DNA of 64,000 nt from Limnomonas spitsbergensis (GCA_037349105.1 JAYJMM010000004.1:4491001-4555000), one strand, 5' to 3'. Shown: positions 12,601 through 21,510, numbered from the stretch's first letter. Numbers and translations are program-made. Notes: generated by a model from the sequence alone, not told the origin.

Positions 12601-15600
12601 GATCAGTCTTGAAAGGTGCTTGCTTCCATGATGCTGGTGCTGTTTGTATGCGGGGGCAGCATATGGGCATTAGGCAGCAGAGGGTGCGTTCCTTTTGGTC
12701 ATAGCCCAGACAGGTTTTATCTAGTCACCCATCATTCTTATCATAGATAGAAAACATGTCAGGACAGGGCACTGCCCAGACAACACCGGTGCTGTTTTGA
12801 CTAGAACACATCATGTATGTGTTGTGTGGTGTACCGTTGACTCCGCATGCTTATGGTCTAATGCTTGCCCCTGATAGTGGTCATGTAGAAACAGTTTGGT
12901 TATGGTCTTGCACTCGACTCTGATGATATACACATGTTTGTATGTATGTGCTTTCTTTCTTCCGTCTATGTGTAGCTCCATGCCTGCCCTTCTCCTGGCC
13001 TGTACATGCGATTGACCTCCCTCTCTACCGCACGTGTTTGGTTGCAGAACATGACGGATGATGACCTCATGCGCATGTTTGTTGGCTTCACGCCAAACGG
13101 CGTCCTCCTAGACCAGGAGGGCTTTGCTGAGGTGTGCCGCGAAGGCGGTCCAACTGCGGGCCAGACGCTCATCTTTGAGCTGGACAAGCTAGGCGATGCG
13201 GGTCACGTCATTGAGGCAGACCCGGACGAGGAGGAGGACGAGGAGGAGGGAGTGGAAGGCGAGGAGGAGGGACAGGCGGGAGGTGAAGGCGAGGAGGAGA
13301 GGGAGGAGGGAGGGGAAGGCGAGGACGCAGGTGCAGTAGGAGCTGCGGAGGGAGAGGGAGAGGAGATTATCGACAGTGAGGGGGTGCTGCGTCATGCTGC
13401 AGAGGGGGAGGACGAGGAGGACCCGCCTGGTGTCTCTGAATGGGTTGACCTGGAGGACGAGGATGAGGAGGGGGAGCTCGGGGAGGAGGAGGCGCGGCAG
13501 CTGGCTGCGGAGCTGCAGGAGGCTGCCGACATGGGCTTGCCCGGCCTCACGGACGATGCAGACGTAATTCCACCGCAGCGCGTGTGGGTGCTCATGGGCG
13601 GAGATTCGGACCTGGCGACGGCGTCGCTCAGGTCTGGGCTCGAAGTGGCCCGGCGGCTGGGGCAGTTCTCTGACTTGCAGGCAAGTGCAGTGACGCATCC
13701 CCCATGGCCTGCCTGGTGGCCTCAACAGCCTGCTCTTGGCTCTGCATGCAGATCTCAACCCTTGGCCCTCAGCAAGACTGCAGACCAGTGTGATGACCAT
13801 GACCCCTCCCGAAATGGCTCTGTGCTGCGTGTCCAGTCAACATGTGAACATGGTAACAGATAGCAAGACCTATGGTTTCTGCTAATGATTTGTTATCCGA
13901 GCATCCTGACACCGAGTTCTGCAATGTCCTTTGTATGACAGGCGACGCCCGTATCCCTTCTTTTGAATGCACAGCCTGCCCTCCCCGCACTGCATGCACA
14001 CTGCCCTCTGCACGGCATGCACCTTGCACGCCATCAAGCACAGCCCAACATGTGTGCCCTCTGCGCAGCCCGCCCCATGCACAGCCTACCCTGCGCACCG
14101 CATGCATGTGCACACATGTGCATGAAGCTGTTGCTCTGAAGGGGAATGATGAAACGCACTGGGCACTGAATACAGTGATGAGATGCCTTAAGGGCGTAAG
14201 AAACCCCGTTATTTGACCCATGAGGAGGATGGGGTAAGACTGGGTACATAGATGCATATGTGTGATGTATACGCTTTGTTCTTAAGCATGGCTCCACATC
14301 TCGCCCTTCATTGTGATTTATGACAGTTGTTTAGCATGCAGAATGAGTTTTGAATTGGGTCCCAAGCTTTGCCCCCTCAAGCGGAATGATGAAACGCACT
14401 GGGCACTGAATACAGTGATGAGATGCTTTAGGGGCGTAAGAAACCCCGTTATCTGACCTTAGTAGCTTGCAAGGATGCCTCTTCTCATTGATGTTTATCT
14501 CCTGCTTGGCTCCTTATGATGTGCCACTCGCATATGTCAGTTTCATAGCATGCGGAAACAGTTTTGACACACGCCCAAGCCTAAGAGGGGAATGATGAAA
14601 CGCACTGGGCACTGAATACAGTGATGAGATGCTTTAGGGGCGTAAGAAACCCCGTTATCTGACCTTAGTAGCTTGCAAGGATGCCTCTTCTCATTGATGT
14701 TGATCTCCTGCTTGGCTCCTGATGATGTGCCACTCTCGCATATGTCAGTTTCATAGCATGCGGAAACAGTTTTGACACACGCCCAAGCTTAAGAGGGGAA
14801 TGATGAAATGCACTGGGCACTGAATACAGTGATGAGATGCCTTAGGGGCATAAGAAACCCCGTTATCTGACCTTCATGGCTTGCGCGCATGTCTCATTTC
14901 AATTCATGGTTGTTTTTAGGAGGAGAGGAAGGAATGATGAAACGCACTGGGCACTGAATACAGTGATGAGATGCCTTAGGGGCGTAAGAAACCCCGTTAT
15001 CTGACCTTCATGGCTTGTTCGCATGTCTCATTTCAATTCATGGTTGTTTTTAGGAGGAGAGGAGGGAATGATGAAACGCACTGGGCACTGAATACAGTGA
15101 TGAGATGCCTTAGGGGCGTAAGAAACCCCGTTATCTGACCTTCATGGCTTGTTCGCATGTCTCATTTCAATTCATGGTTGTTTTTAGGAGGAGAGGAAGG
15201 AATGATGAAATGCACTGGGCACTGAATACAGTGATGAAATGCCTTAGGGGCGTAAGAAACCCCGTTATCTGACCTCCCTCATCTCCACACCCGTCTGCCT
15301 TATTGTTTGCTGTCTAATGGGTTACGAAGGCCCAGGAATTCCCGCCCTCCCCTCTCCATATCTGCCCTAATTTCACCCAACCTGCTCCTCCCCCCTGCAG
15401 GTGCAGACATTACTCAAACGGAGCAAACAGATCTGTTTGCTCCGCTTTGAGCTGATGGCACGCTCTCTACCTGCCCCTGAGTTGACGAACCCCTCTCTCA
15501 ACCCGCTTCCCCCCTCCTTGCAGGTGGAGACGTTCCTTATGGCCCCTGCTTGCTCCGGCAGCGATGAGCGCCACCGCCGCAAGGCCCTCCTCAAGAAGCG

Positions 15601-18600
15601 CAACGAGTGGCTGACATACGGCTATGCTGCTGAGGAGCTGCCCATGCACCTGTACCTGCACGAGCTGCGGGTGATGCCGCCAGAGGAAGTCAATCTGGAG
15701 GGCGAGGAGGTCTGGGCCATCCCGCAATCAGAAGGTGAGCCTGGGAGGATCTACCTCTCTGTCTGATCTCTGGGAGGATCCACCTCTGTCAGATCTCTGG
15801 GAGTATCTACTACTATGTCAGATCTCTGGGAGGATCTACTTATGGAGGCAATCTTGGGACACCGTGGGCCAGTGCCATGGAGCCATCTATGGGGCGTTGG
15901 AGTAGTCATGGGGTTGAGGGGGTTTTGTGGGACTCCAGGGAACCTTGATCCTATGCCCCTCCATGCCCTTCTCTACTCCTTGGTGCTGCCGCTCCCACCT
16001 ACCGACCTCCTTTCCATCCCCTGCCCTCCCCTCAGCTCTGCACATGAGCGCGGAAGCTGCAGTGGATGCTTGTGAGCGGTCCCTGCGCATCGCCACCACG
16101 AGTTGTACGGCGCTGGGACGGATAGAGCAGCAAGGCGTGGACGTGCGGTATGACGTGCAGATGGAGCTGGAGGCGGGAGGCCTGCAGGTGCGCGGGGGAG
16201 AGACAGGTTCGGGCAACATAGGGGCAGGCGGCATAGAGGAGGGGAGAGGATGTGACCCAAGCAGGGGCAGACAGGGTCCAGCTGGGTCCAGTAGGCGGAT
16301 CTGATAGGCTGGGCGTGATATCCGCATCCTCATGTGAAGCTCATCCCAGGAGGTCCTGACCCCGCCTGACTGCGCCAAGAGATGCTCTTTGAGCGATGCT
16401 CTCCATTTACCACCTTTGACCATGCCCTCGGCTGACCGCACCCTTTTCGACGATGCTCTTCTTTGACCGTGCCCCCTTGACTACGCCCCCCTCTTGCCGA
16501 TGCACTTCATTGACCATGCTTCCCTTTGACCGTGCCCCCTTACACCGTTCCCTCCGTTGACCGTGCCCTCCGTTAACCATGCCCTTCGTTGACCCTGCCC
16601 CTGCTGTTGGTCCTCTGCAGGGTGTTGGCGAGCTGTGGGGCGGTGCCTATGACGCCCCCCTGCCTGTTCCGCCCCGCCTGCTCTGTCTGGCCCAGTTTGC
16701 CGAGGAGGCCGCGGATGTGGGCGCGTTGGTGTTTCTTGCAACCCAGGGTGGGCGCAGCAGCGACGGGGCCATCCAGTCACTCCTGCAGTCAAGAGGGGTA
16801 CCTTTCACGGGTGAGCGCTGGGGTACCTGCCACGGGTCACGAGGGGAAAACCTTTCACGGGTGAGCGCTGGGCAGGGAGGAGGGGCTGGCACAGGAGAGA
16901 GCTGTGACATGGCATGAAGAGTGTTGACGCATTGTGCCCTCACATACCTGAGTTCTGATCTTATTTCAGGATCAGGGAGCTCTGTCTGTGGCTGTCAAGC
17001 CTCTTGCCTGAGATCCTGCAGTTCAGGGTTCCGGGTCCCGAAGCCACCCTCTGAACCTGTGGGCCTGATGGTGCAGGCTCAAGTTCGCATGCGGTCGCAG
17101 CCTGCGGTGACAAGATTGACCTGGTCAGCAGCCTGGCCCACCTTGAGGAGCAAGGGATCAGCAGTCCACCCTGCATGGTGAGGGGGCACAAGACGGGACG
17201 GACACCAATCATTAAATCGGGGTCCCAGGACGGTAAGATGCGGAGCGCACCTCACCGTCGGGGACCCCAATTTAATTTGTGGTGTTACAAAACTAGCACC
17301 CTCCACGAAGTAGAGGGAACGGCCTGCACCGGATGCTTTGTGTCGGCTCAGAACCTTGTGTTGCTCCGATGCACCAGCAGTCCATTGGCATGAACCCACG
17401 CGCAGCCCCCCCTTGTTTGAACCCTCCTATCATGTTTCAACGCTCCTATGTTCCTCTGGCTTCAACCCAAGCGCGCTCCCCATCATGCTTCAACCCGCCT
17501 AGTTTCTTCATGTTTTAACGCACCTGCAGTCCTCTGACTGCATCTCGCCTGCGGTCACTGCATGTCACACGTGCTCCCCCCTCCCCCCTTGCTTCCTGAG
17601 CAGCCACTCCCACGCTCCTTTTTGGCGGACATGTCCCGGGACTTCGATTCGATTGCGAGTACCCGGGCTGTCGCGCGGGAAATGATCTTCGGGGATTCAT
17701 CTGTCGAGGCTGCGCTGTGCATCAAGCCGTCGGGCATGGGCGACGGACTGGGTGTGGCGCGGATTGAGAACGATTATGACCTGCAAGTGTATTGCTCGGT
17801 GAGTGCTGAGGCCCGCATGGTGTGTTGGGAGGGGAAGGCTCGATGTGATTTGACTGTGAGGGGAGGCATGGTGTGAATCGACCGTGAGTGAATAAGGAGC
17901 TTCATTAAGCAATATTTCATGCCTCATAGCTGGCATATCCATATTATTCAGTCGCGGCCTGAATGTTGTTGAATTGATTGCATGGTTGAATCGTTTGAAT
18001 GCATTCCTAGTTCCGCAGCTCTAGAAACTTGCTGTAAGTCTGTCACCCATATCCCCTCTTGTGTGCAGGCGGTTGCGGATGGCGACCCGTTCATCCCAGC
18101 AAATAGCCTAACCTCGCCGCACTCCACCATCTTCATGCCCAAGTTCCGGCCCTATCTCTACATGTTCCAGCCGTACATAGAGGCGGACCCCGTGTTTGTG
18201 GCCGGGCCGCCGCAGCAGCACGAGCTGTTTGTGACGGCGCTGGAGAGCCTGGTCTCGGGGCCGCAGGTTAGAGTAGAGTGGGCTGGCGAGCAGCGTTGGG
18301 TGGAAGTTAACATCGGGCTGCTCGGGGCGCTGGGGAGCATGGAGGCCATGGGGCCCTCGGTAGTGGCGAGGCTGCAGCCGGACGCTGACGCCGATGAGAG
18401 TGCGGCGGTCAGGACGTCAGCCGCTGAGGTGGTCCACCTCCCGGTGCCGCCTGAGATCGCCTCTGAGGAGGTGCTCCAGTCTGTACGGCAGCGCGCCGTG
18501 GTGGTGGCGGATAGCCTGGGCCTGTCGGGCCTCGTACGGATCGAAGCCTTCATGCACGCTGACACTGGAGAGCTGGTGGTGATCGAGGTGGAGACGCTAC

Positions 18601-19321
18601 CGGACCTCAGCGCAACATCTCCGCTCTATGCACAGGTGAGAGGGGGGCTGCAACATCTCAGCACAACATCTCTGCGTGGGGCTGAGAGTGAAGGGGAACG
18701 TCCAGTGCCGCCAGAGCTTATGCTAGTGCTGGCCAGCACATGGGAGGTCATCCACTGTTTTGATTTGTTGTTCATTTGCCCTGTAAAAACTTGATTCTAA
18801 GTTATTGTTGTGCACGCGCTGTCCTCTGCCAGGCTGTCAACTACCTGGACGACCCTATGTACCCACACGAGCTGCTGAGGGCAGTAGTGCTGGAGACGCT
18901 GGCTGATTTCGGGGATGATGGCGACGACGGGGACGGTATGGGGCTCTCGAGTAGCTCTGATGCAGACCTGATGCAGGACGAGGACTTGGACGAGGATCTG
19001 GACTGGGCAGATGAGGACTTACCAGAGGTGAGGCAGGGGGGACGGTGGTCTTGTTGCCAAGACCAGCACATGCTTATGGTGAACTGTATTGGCAAGGCCG
19101 CCATTGTTCCGTTGAATCAGCAGGCTGTTGCCAGTATTCTTATCGATGCTAAGTTTGTACGTGCTCTTATCTGACTTTTTCGTCCCTGCCCACCTACTCA
19201 GGGAGAGGGTGAGCAAGAAGGAGAGGCTTTCGATGACGGCCTCCGCGGCTCAGGATTTGAGGGAGGTGTGTTCGATGAAGGCGAAGAGGAGGAACCTGAG
19301 TACCAGGCGAACTGGAAATAG
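638..19321 (+). CDS. SAP-motif, tandem D-Ala-D-Ala-ligase-like protein (27 exons, ~1974 aa)
   Basis: Exons: 638-847, 1058-1152, 1459-1624, 1857-1982, 2332-2484, 3707-3859, 4365-4484, 4752-4899, 5403-5549, 5814-6001, 6215-6390, 6738-6939, 7399-7624, 8252-8469, 10002-10232, 10732-11403, 11655-11900, 12466-12573, 13048-13680, 15524-15734, 16036-16187, 16621-16810, 17101-17177, 17604-17798, 18069-18635, 18833-19027, 19202-19321. The sum is 5925 nt. Residues 1-340 are acidic with several SAP-like helices (e.g. TEELIGFLEVRGADTSGEHE, exons 1-2). Two ligase-like units follow. Unit 1 (about residues 340-935) includes LVPTEVEI, RKYLPTQ and QQASEIGLSHSGLLR. Unit 2 (about 1372-1905) includes RVWVLMGG, GRSSDGAIQSLLQSRGVPFT and VIEVETLPDL. 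The order matches the land-plant DDL fusion. Unit 2 has Leu where E. coli DdlB has Glu15, and E-V-E where the metal site is E-V-N; unit 1 has G-L-N there. It is therefore probably a pseudoenzyme or has altered specificity. Acidic linkers separate the units. The start codon, the first exon and the 16810/17101 junction are the least certain parts. Confidence 0.82.
2110..2290 (-). repeat. Dispersed ~150-bp SINE-like element, copy 1
   Basis: Read on the minus strand, this copy shares landmarks with those at 10365-10540, 28535-28695 and 33845-34005. The landmarks are a GGGCCGATGGGG-type segment, then GGTGGCCCAAGC, then GGCCGTGATGTAGCTGAA near the end. It lies in intron 4 of the ligase-like gene. 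I could not define target-site duplications or a clear polymerase III promoter, so SINE-like is descriptive only. Confidence 0.6.
2602..3521. mobile_element. Degenerate hAT-superfamily transposon in intron 5
   Basis: The element runs 2610-3513. Its left end reads TAGGGTTGGC, five variable bases, then CCGTAATT. The reverse complement of its right end reads TAGGGTTGGC, five bases, CCGTAATT. It is flanked by an exact 8-bp direct repeat, GGTGTTTG, at 2602-2609 and 3514-3521. Terminal repeats beginning TAGGG or CAGGG with an 8-bp target duplication are characteristic of hAT elements. An internal minus-strand fragment resembles the transposase region around the conserved Asp-Asn motif (see 2925-3146). 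At ~904 bp with a broken frame it cannot be autonomous. Confidence 0.8.
2925..3146 (-). pseudogene. hAT transposase (DUF659-like) fragment
   Basis: The minus-strand reading includes VIMDSTFANHTAMRLLHEEF. This fits the family pattern v-x-D-N-x-x-N-x-x-A-x-x-x-L-x-x-x-[FY]-P, with the usual Asn after Asp replaced by Ser. The expected next motif (G-C-x-A-H-x-L-x-L) appears only in the neighbouring frame, as GGVAHYLALL, which indicates a frameshift. The fragment lies wholly within the element at 2610-3513. Family assignment is by pattern recognition, supported by the terminal repeats and 8-bp target duplication. Confidence 0.6.
6955..7150. repeat. Local duplication with (GGGA)n tract in intron 12
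   Basis: A segment starting GGGAGGGAGGCCATAGCATT occurs at about 6958 and again at about 7073. It is followed in both copies by GGTGTGCTC and by a CTTTTCC...CGTCCAATG block. A run of GGGA units lies at 7050-7082 between the copies. No coding signal. Confidence 0.75.
7718..7845. repeat. Four ~32-33-bp tandem units in intron 13
   Basis: The unit core is TTTCACGCCTGGGTTCTCAC followed by TTGAAGCCAG, repeated about four times. It lies between exon 13 (ending 7624) and exon 14 (starting 8252) of the ligase-like gene. Confidence 0.8.
8656..9950. repeat. 50-bp minisatellite, ~26 copies, in intron 14
   Basis: The unit begins CTGACTCCCCCTAGGGACCT and ends GTGTGCTGTCTAG. The period is exactly 50 bp for about 1.3 kb. 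Common variants are CTGACT/CCGACT, CTAGGG/CTAAGG/CTTGGG and ATAACCTT/ATGACCCT, arranged in short homogenised runs. The array fills most of intron 14 (8470-10001) and ends about 50 bp before the acceptor of exon 15. Confidence 0.95.
9965..9984. repeat. CTG trinucleotide run beside an acceptor
   Basis: About seven CTG repeats lie immediately downstream of the 50-bp array and 17 bp upstream of the splice acceptor of exon 15 (exon starts 10002). They therefore sit near the likely branch-point and pyrimidine-tract region. Confidence 0.9.
10365..10540 (+). repeat. Dispersed ~150-bp SINE-like element, copy 2
   Basis: Lies in intron 15 of the ligase-like gene. It shares ACGGCCACC, TCTGATGGGG, GGCCTGTGGCACAAGCC, CCGTGATGTAGCTGAAC and a terminal ATAAATAAG with the copy at 28535-28695. 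It also matches the reverse complement of the copy at 2110-2290. Confidence 0.62.
14141..14220 (+). ncRNA. C/D-box snoRNA, copy 1 (degenerate D box)
   Basis: Box C ATGATGA is at 14146-14152. Box D' CTGA lies at the end of the GCACTGGGCA guide and box C' GTGATGA follows after ATACA. The box D position reads TTGA (about 14213-14216) rather than CTGA, so this copy may be inactive. It is the first of seven copies in the sense orientation of intron 19 (13681-15523) of the ligase-like gene. Confidence 0.6.
14381..14460 (+). ncRNA. C/D-box snoRNA, copy 2
   Basis: Box C ATGATGA 14386-14392, D' CTGA preceded by guide GCACTGGGCA, C' GTGATGA, and D CTGA at 14453-14456. The layout (boxes, spacing, about 80 nt) is that of a eukaryotic C/D snoRNA that guides 2'-O-methylation with fibrillarin, Nop56/58 and the 15.5K protein. 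The 10-nt D' guide is complementary to TGCCCAGTGC in conserved large-subunit rRNA. By the fifth-nucleotide rule it would methylate the third C of that CCC. The region upstream of D contains a short GGGG/CCCC hairpin and no target I recognise. Processing would depend on splicing of the host intron. Confidence 0.8.
14585..14667 (+). ncRNA. C/D-box snoRNA, copy 3
   Basis: Box C ATGATGA 14592-14598 and D CTGA 14659-14662, with the same D' guide GCACTGGGCA and C' GTGATGA as copy 2. A terminal stem of AGGGG-type sequence against CCTT flanks the boxes. The spacer to the next copy matches the spacer between copies 2 and 3, so copy plus ~128-bp spacer was duplicated as a unit. Confidence 0.8.
14793..14875 (+). 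ncRNA. C/D-box snoRNA, copy 4
   Basis: Box C ATGATGA 14800-14806 and D CTGA 14867-14870. It has one change just 5' of the guide (AAATGCACT instead of AAACGCACT), which leaves the 10-nt rRNA match intact. AAGAGG before box C can pair with CCTTC after box D. Confidence 0.8.
14927..15009 (+). ncRNA. C/D-box snoRNA, copy 5
   Basis: Box C ATGATGA 14934-14940 and D CTGA 15001-15004. GAAGG immediately before box C pairs with CCTTC immediately after box D, giving the expected terminal stem. Copies 5, 6 and 7 are spaced exactly 134 bp apart. Confidence 0.83.
15061..15143 (+). ncRNA. C/D-box snoRNA, copy 6
   Basis: Box C ATGATGA 15068-15074 and D CTGA 15135-15138. The D' guide and C' box are identical to copy 5. 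The upstream spacer, with TTTCAATTCATGG, is shared with copies 5 and 7. Confidence 0.82.
15195..15277 (+). ncRNA. C/D-box snoRNA, copy 7
   Basis: Box C ATGATGA 15202-15208 and D CTGA 15269-15272. It has AAATGCACT before the guide, like copy 4, and GATGAAATG after C'. It is the last copy, about 250 bp upstream of the acceptor of exon 20 (exon starts 15524). Confidence 0.8.
15419..15444. other. Perfect 26-bp palindrome in intron 19
   Basis: The arms are CGGAGCAAACAGA and its exact reverse complement, with no spacer. It lies about 80 bp upstream of the exon 20 acceptor, just after a second acceptor-like CTGCAG at 15395-15400. In RNA it would form a long hairpin beside the splice site. Confidence 0.9.
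15745..15845. repeat. Short GTCTGATCTCTGGGAGGATC repeats in intron 20
   Basis: About three to four degenerate units of ~33-35 bp, each with GATCTCTGGGAG(G/T)ATC, lie just 3' of the exon ending at 15734. Confidence 0.75.
16355..16612. repeat. Degenerate TTGACCRTGCCC-type simple repeat in intron 21
   Basis: Irregular 15-25-bp units built on TTGACC(A/G)TGCCC fill the 3' part of intron 21 up to the acceptor of exon 22 (exon starts 16621). Confidence 0.7.
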
Positions 19322-20203
19322 CAGCATTAGATCAGATCACAGGATCTGCCTCGTGATTTGTCAGCTCACCTGTAGTGCTTAGTTGCGAACGTAACTTGCT
19401 GAGTATAACTGAAGGGTTTTTGTGAGTCATACAGCTTAAGGGCATGACCTTAGGAAGGAACTTACACTTTTACTATCTTAGCCTGTAGAAATGGGGCACA
19501 GGAGAATGACCATGTGACACGTCCATGACAGTCTACAGCTCCCTTGACAACTGATGTCTCTCTTAAGTGCTCAGTGTTCCTCATATTAATGACGTTACAT
19601 CTCTGGGCCATGCTTAAATGAAGCTTGGCCGCGTTGGCGAACAAAAAGCCAGCTAAGAAAGTCAATGAAGAAGGGAGGAAAGAAAGGATCGTAAGTTCAC
19701 CCACCAAACAACAAGAACACAAAGGTCAGGCAAACCGTATCCCCTGCCCCTGTAGTGACTAGCCTTAAAAAGCTCAACGACGAGTTGCACAAAACCAGGG
19801 CCTCCCATCACTGCCTGTGGGCTCTCCGACGTCCTGTCTGGTTGGAGAAAGAAAGGGACTACAGAAAGAGAGGAACATAAAGGGCAAAGAAGACACCCCT
19901 CAAGAAATCAGAAAGGCAGACCGAAGGATCCCCGCCTCAAAAAGCAAGAGATACAAAAAGGGAAAGAGCCAGTCCCCAGGGATGCAATACAAAACATGTG
20001 ATATTTAACTAGCCCTCGACAAAATTTATCATGTCCTCAACAAAAGCCAGATCCTCGCACCCATGCCTGCCCTGGTGCAACTGCTGAAAGTCCGTGGCGC
20101 CCTTCGGGGCCTGACGAACCTATCGCCCTCAGCCTCCCTTTCCCGCTAAAGCACTGAAAGAGCTCAGTGTTCCTAATGTGAAACATTATAATCCCTCAGG
20201 AGC
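19322..20203. other. Convergent intergenic region
   Basis: This is the 3' flank of the ligase-like gene and of GPATCH11, which end towards each other. Positions 19590-19640 hold a short dispersed repeat also seen at 58037-58085. I see no supported gene, RNA or terminator here. Confidence 0.6.
19590..19640. repeat. Short dispersed repeat, copy A
   Basis: GACGTTACATCTCTGGGCC, then TGCTTAA and GCTTGGCCGCG, closely match 58037-58085 in the same orientation. A partial third copy is near 55938-55975. Confidence 0.6.
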
Positions 20204-21510
20204 TCAGTGTTTTTCCTCAGTTACCCCCGGACAGCACTGAGCCATATTGTCAGCCCCCTCGAATGCGCAGCCACAGAAAAAGCAGTACGTGTGGTGCTGT
20301 CTCAAGAACAACAGTAGAGTCTGAAGCTGCTCCTGAACTGTGCTGGTAGGGACCTCGCCAAGAGAGAAAACTTCGACAACACAGCTGGATTTGCAACCCT
20401 TACTACTCGGGTCACTCTTCAATGTGGAGCTCCCCGCCTCAGCCTCATACACCGGGACAGCAGCATCCTCGACAGTTGCGGCATCCTCCTCAGCAGCTGG
20501 CACCCACAGAGCTGGTAGCTGGGCCATAAGGTCGACAGTCCGTGTGGTGGGAGGTGCTGGCAACAAGCCTCTGAATGGCACGGGGACGTCGGCAGCTGGT
20601 GCGAGACCAGCAGACACCAAGGCTGCAGCCTCTAGCTGCTCGCACACGCTCCATGCGCCAACAAGGTTTGCGGTCGCTTGCCGCCTAGCGTATGCCTCCT
20701 TGCCACTCTCCTGGTACTGCTGACGTGACATGACCTCTTGGCGCCCTCGTGCAGCAGCTTCCCGCTCCTGCTCCTGCTCCTCTTCAAGCCGCCGCCGCTT
20801 GGTGACCTCATGCACCCCCAGGCCTGAGCGGGCCCCCCTGACCTCTGGCTTCAGAGGCTCCACAGTGCCACTGGAGGTCTTTCCCAGGCCTTGGCCTTGC
20901 TGGTAGCCTGGGAAATAAAGGCAATAGGGGGTGCGTCATCAGCATATGTCCACTTGAATTCGTTCATAATTCAGAGCTTCCACCAGACTGAGAATTGTCT
21001 GAGAGGTCGATCCCCACTTAACTCCAGCCCTAAGGCCTTAAAGAGTAACCTAGCACATCCCACTATCCTAGAAGAAGGAAGGGGGTCAAGAGGAGAGAGC
21101 AACCTCGTGAATATTCCCCGCGGCTTATCCAGGGGCAGTCAGACACACCAGTGACACCACTGCATCTCCCAGCTGCCCTTCCCCATGTCCGCACCCATCT
21201 TCTGCAGGAGCTTGAATCCCTTGTTATCAGGTGCCAGCGGCTTATCCAATCCTTCCTCGCGGCCACGCACCATACCCGGCAGCGCGCCCTTACCAGGCTT
21301 CTTGGACCCTTTGCGCAGTGCAGCCTGGGTCTGCGTGTGTGCTTCTGCAGAGTATTGGTCCAGCAGGGCATCTAGCTCATCTGCTTCCTCTCCATCCTGG
21401 CTGGGTGCAGGCTCGGGGACAGGGCCGTCCACATGCAGGGGGCCTGCCCGCGCATGGGAGGCTGCGGCTTCCTCGTCTTCAGCTGGCTCTGGTGGCACAG
21501 CACATTCCAT
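20204..21510 (-). CDS. GPATCH11: G-patch domain protein, GPATCH11-like
   Basis: Two exons, 21510-21195 and 20907-20204 (1020 nt, 339 aa). The junction restores KLLQKMGYQQGQGLGKTSSG followed by VEPLKPEVRGARSGLG, a complete G-patch (about residues 92-140). An Arg/Glu-rich coiled segment comes next (KRRRLEEEQEQER). The C-terminus ends YCFFCGCAFEGADNMAQCCP, matching the DUF4187 C-terminal domain with its C-x-x-C...C pattern. G-patch plus DUF4187 is the GPATCH11/CENP-Y architecture; G-patches typically activate DEAH-box RNA helicases and act in nuclear RNA metabolism. I chose the ATG at 21508-21510 as the first in-frame ATG after a stop. An additional upstream exon cannot be excluded. It diverges from POT1. 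Confidence 0.87.

Noticed and set aside
14141..15277. CRISPR array (conserved ~80-bp blocks with spacers)
   Set aside because: Blocks are too long, spacers are related and unequal in length, and the region lies in a eukaryotic intron. The C/D boxes explain the conserved parts.
16969..17100. Exon starting after ATTTCAG at 16968
   Set aside because: Its frame does not join to the well-supported DKIDLVSSLAHLEEQG segment. Joining 16810 to 17101 keeps the frame, although this junction needs cDNA.
20340..20723. Plus-strand frame opposite GPATCH11
   Set aside because: Shadow of the minus-strand coding exon, which carries the DUF4187 and G-patch motifs.
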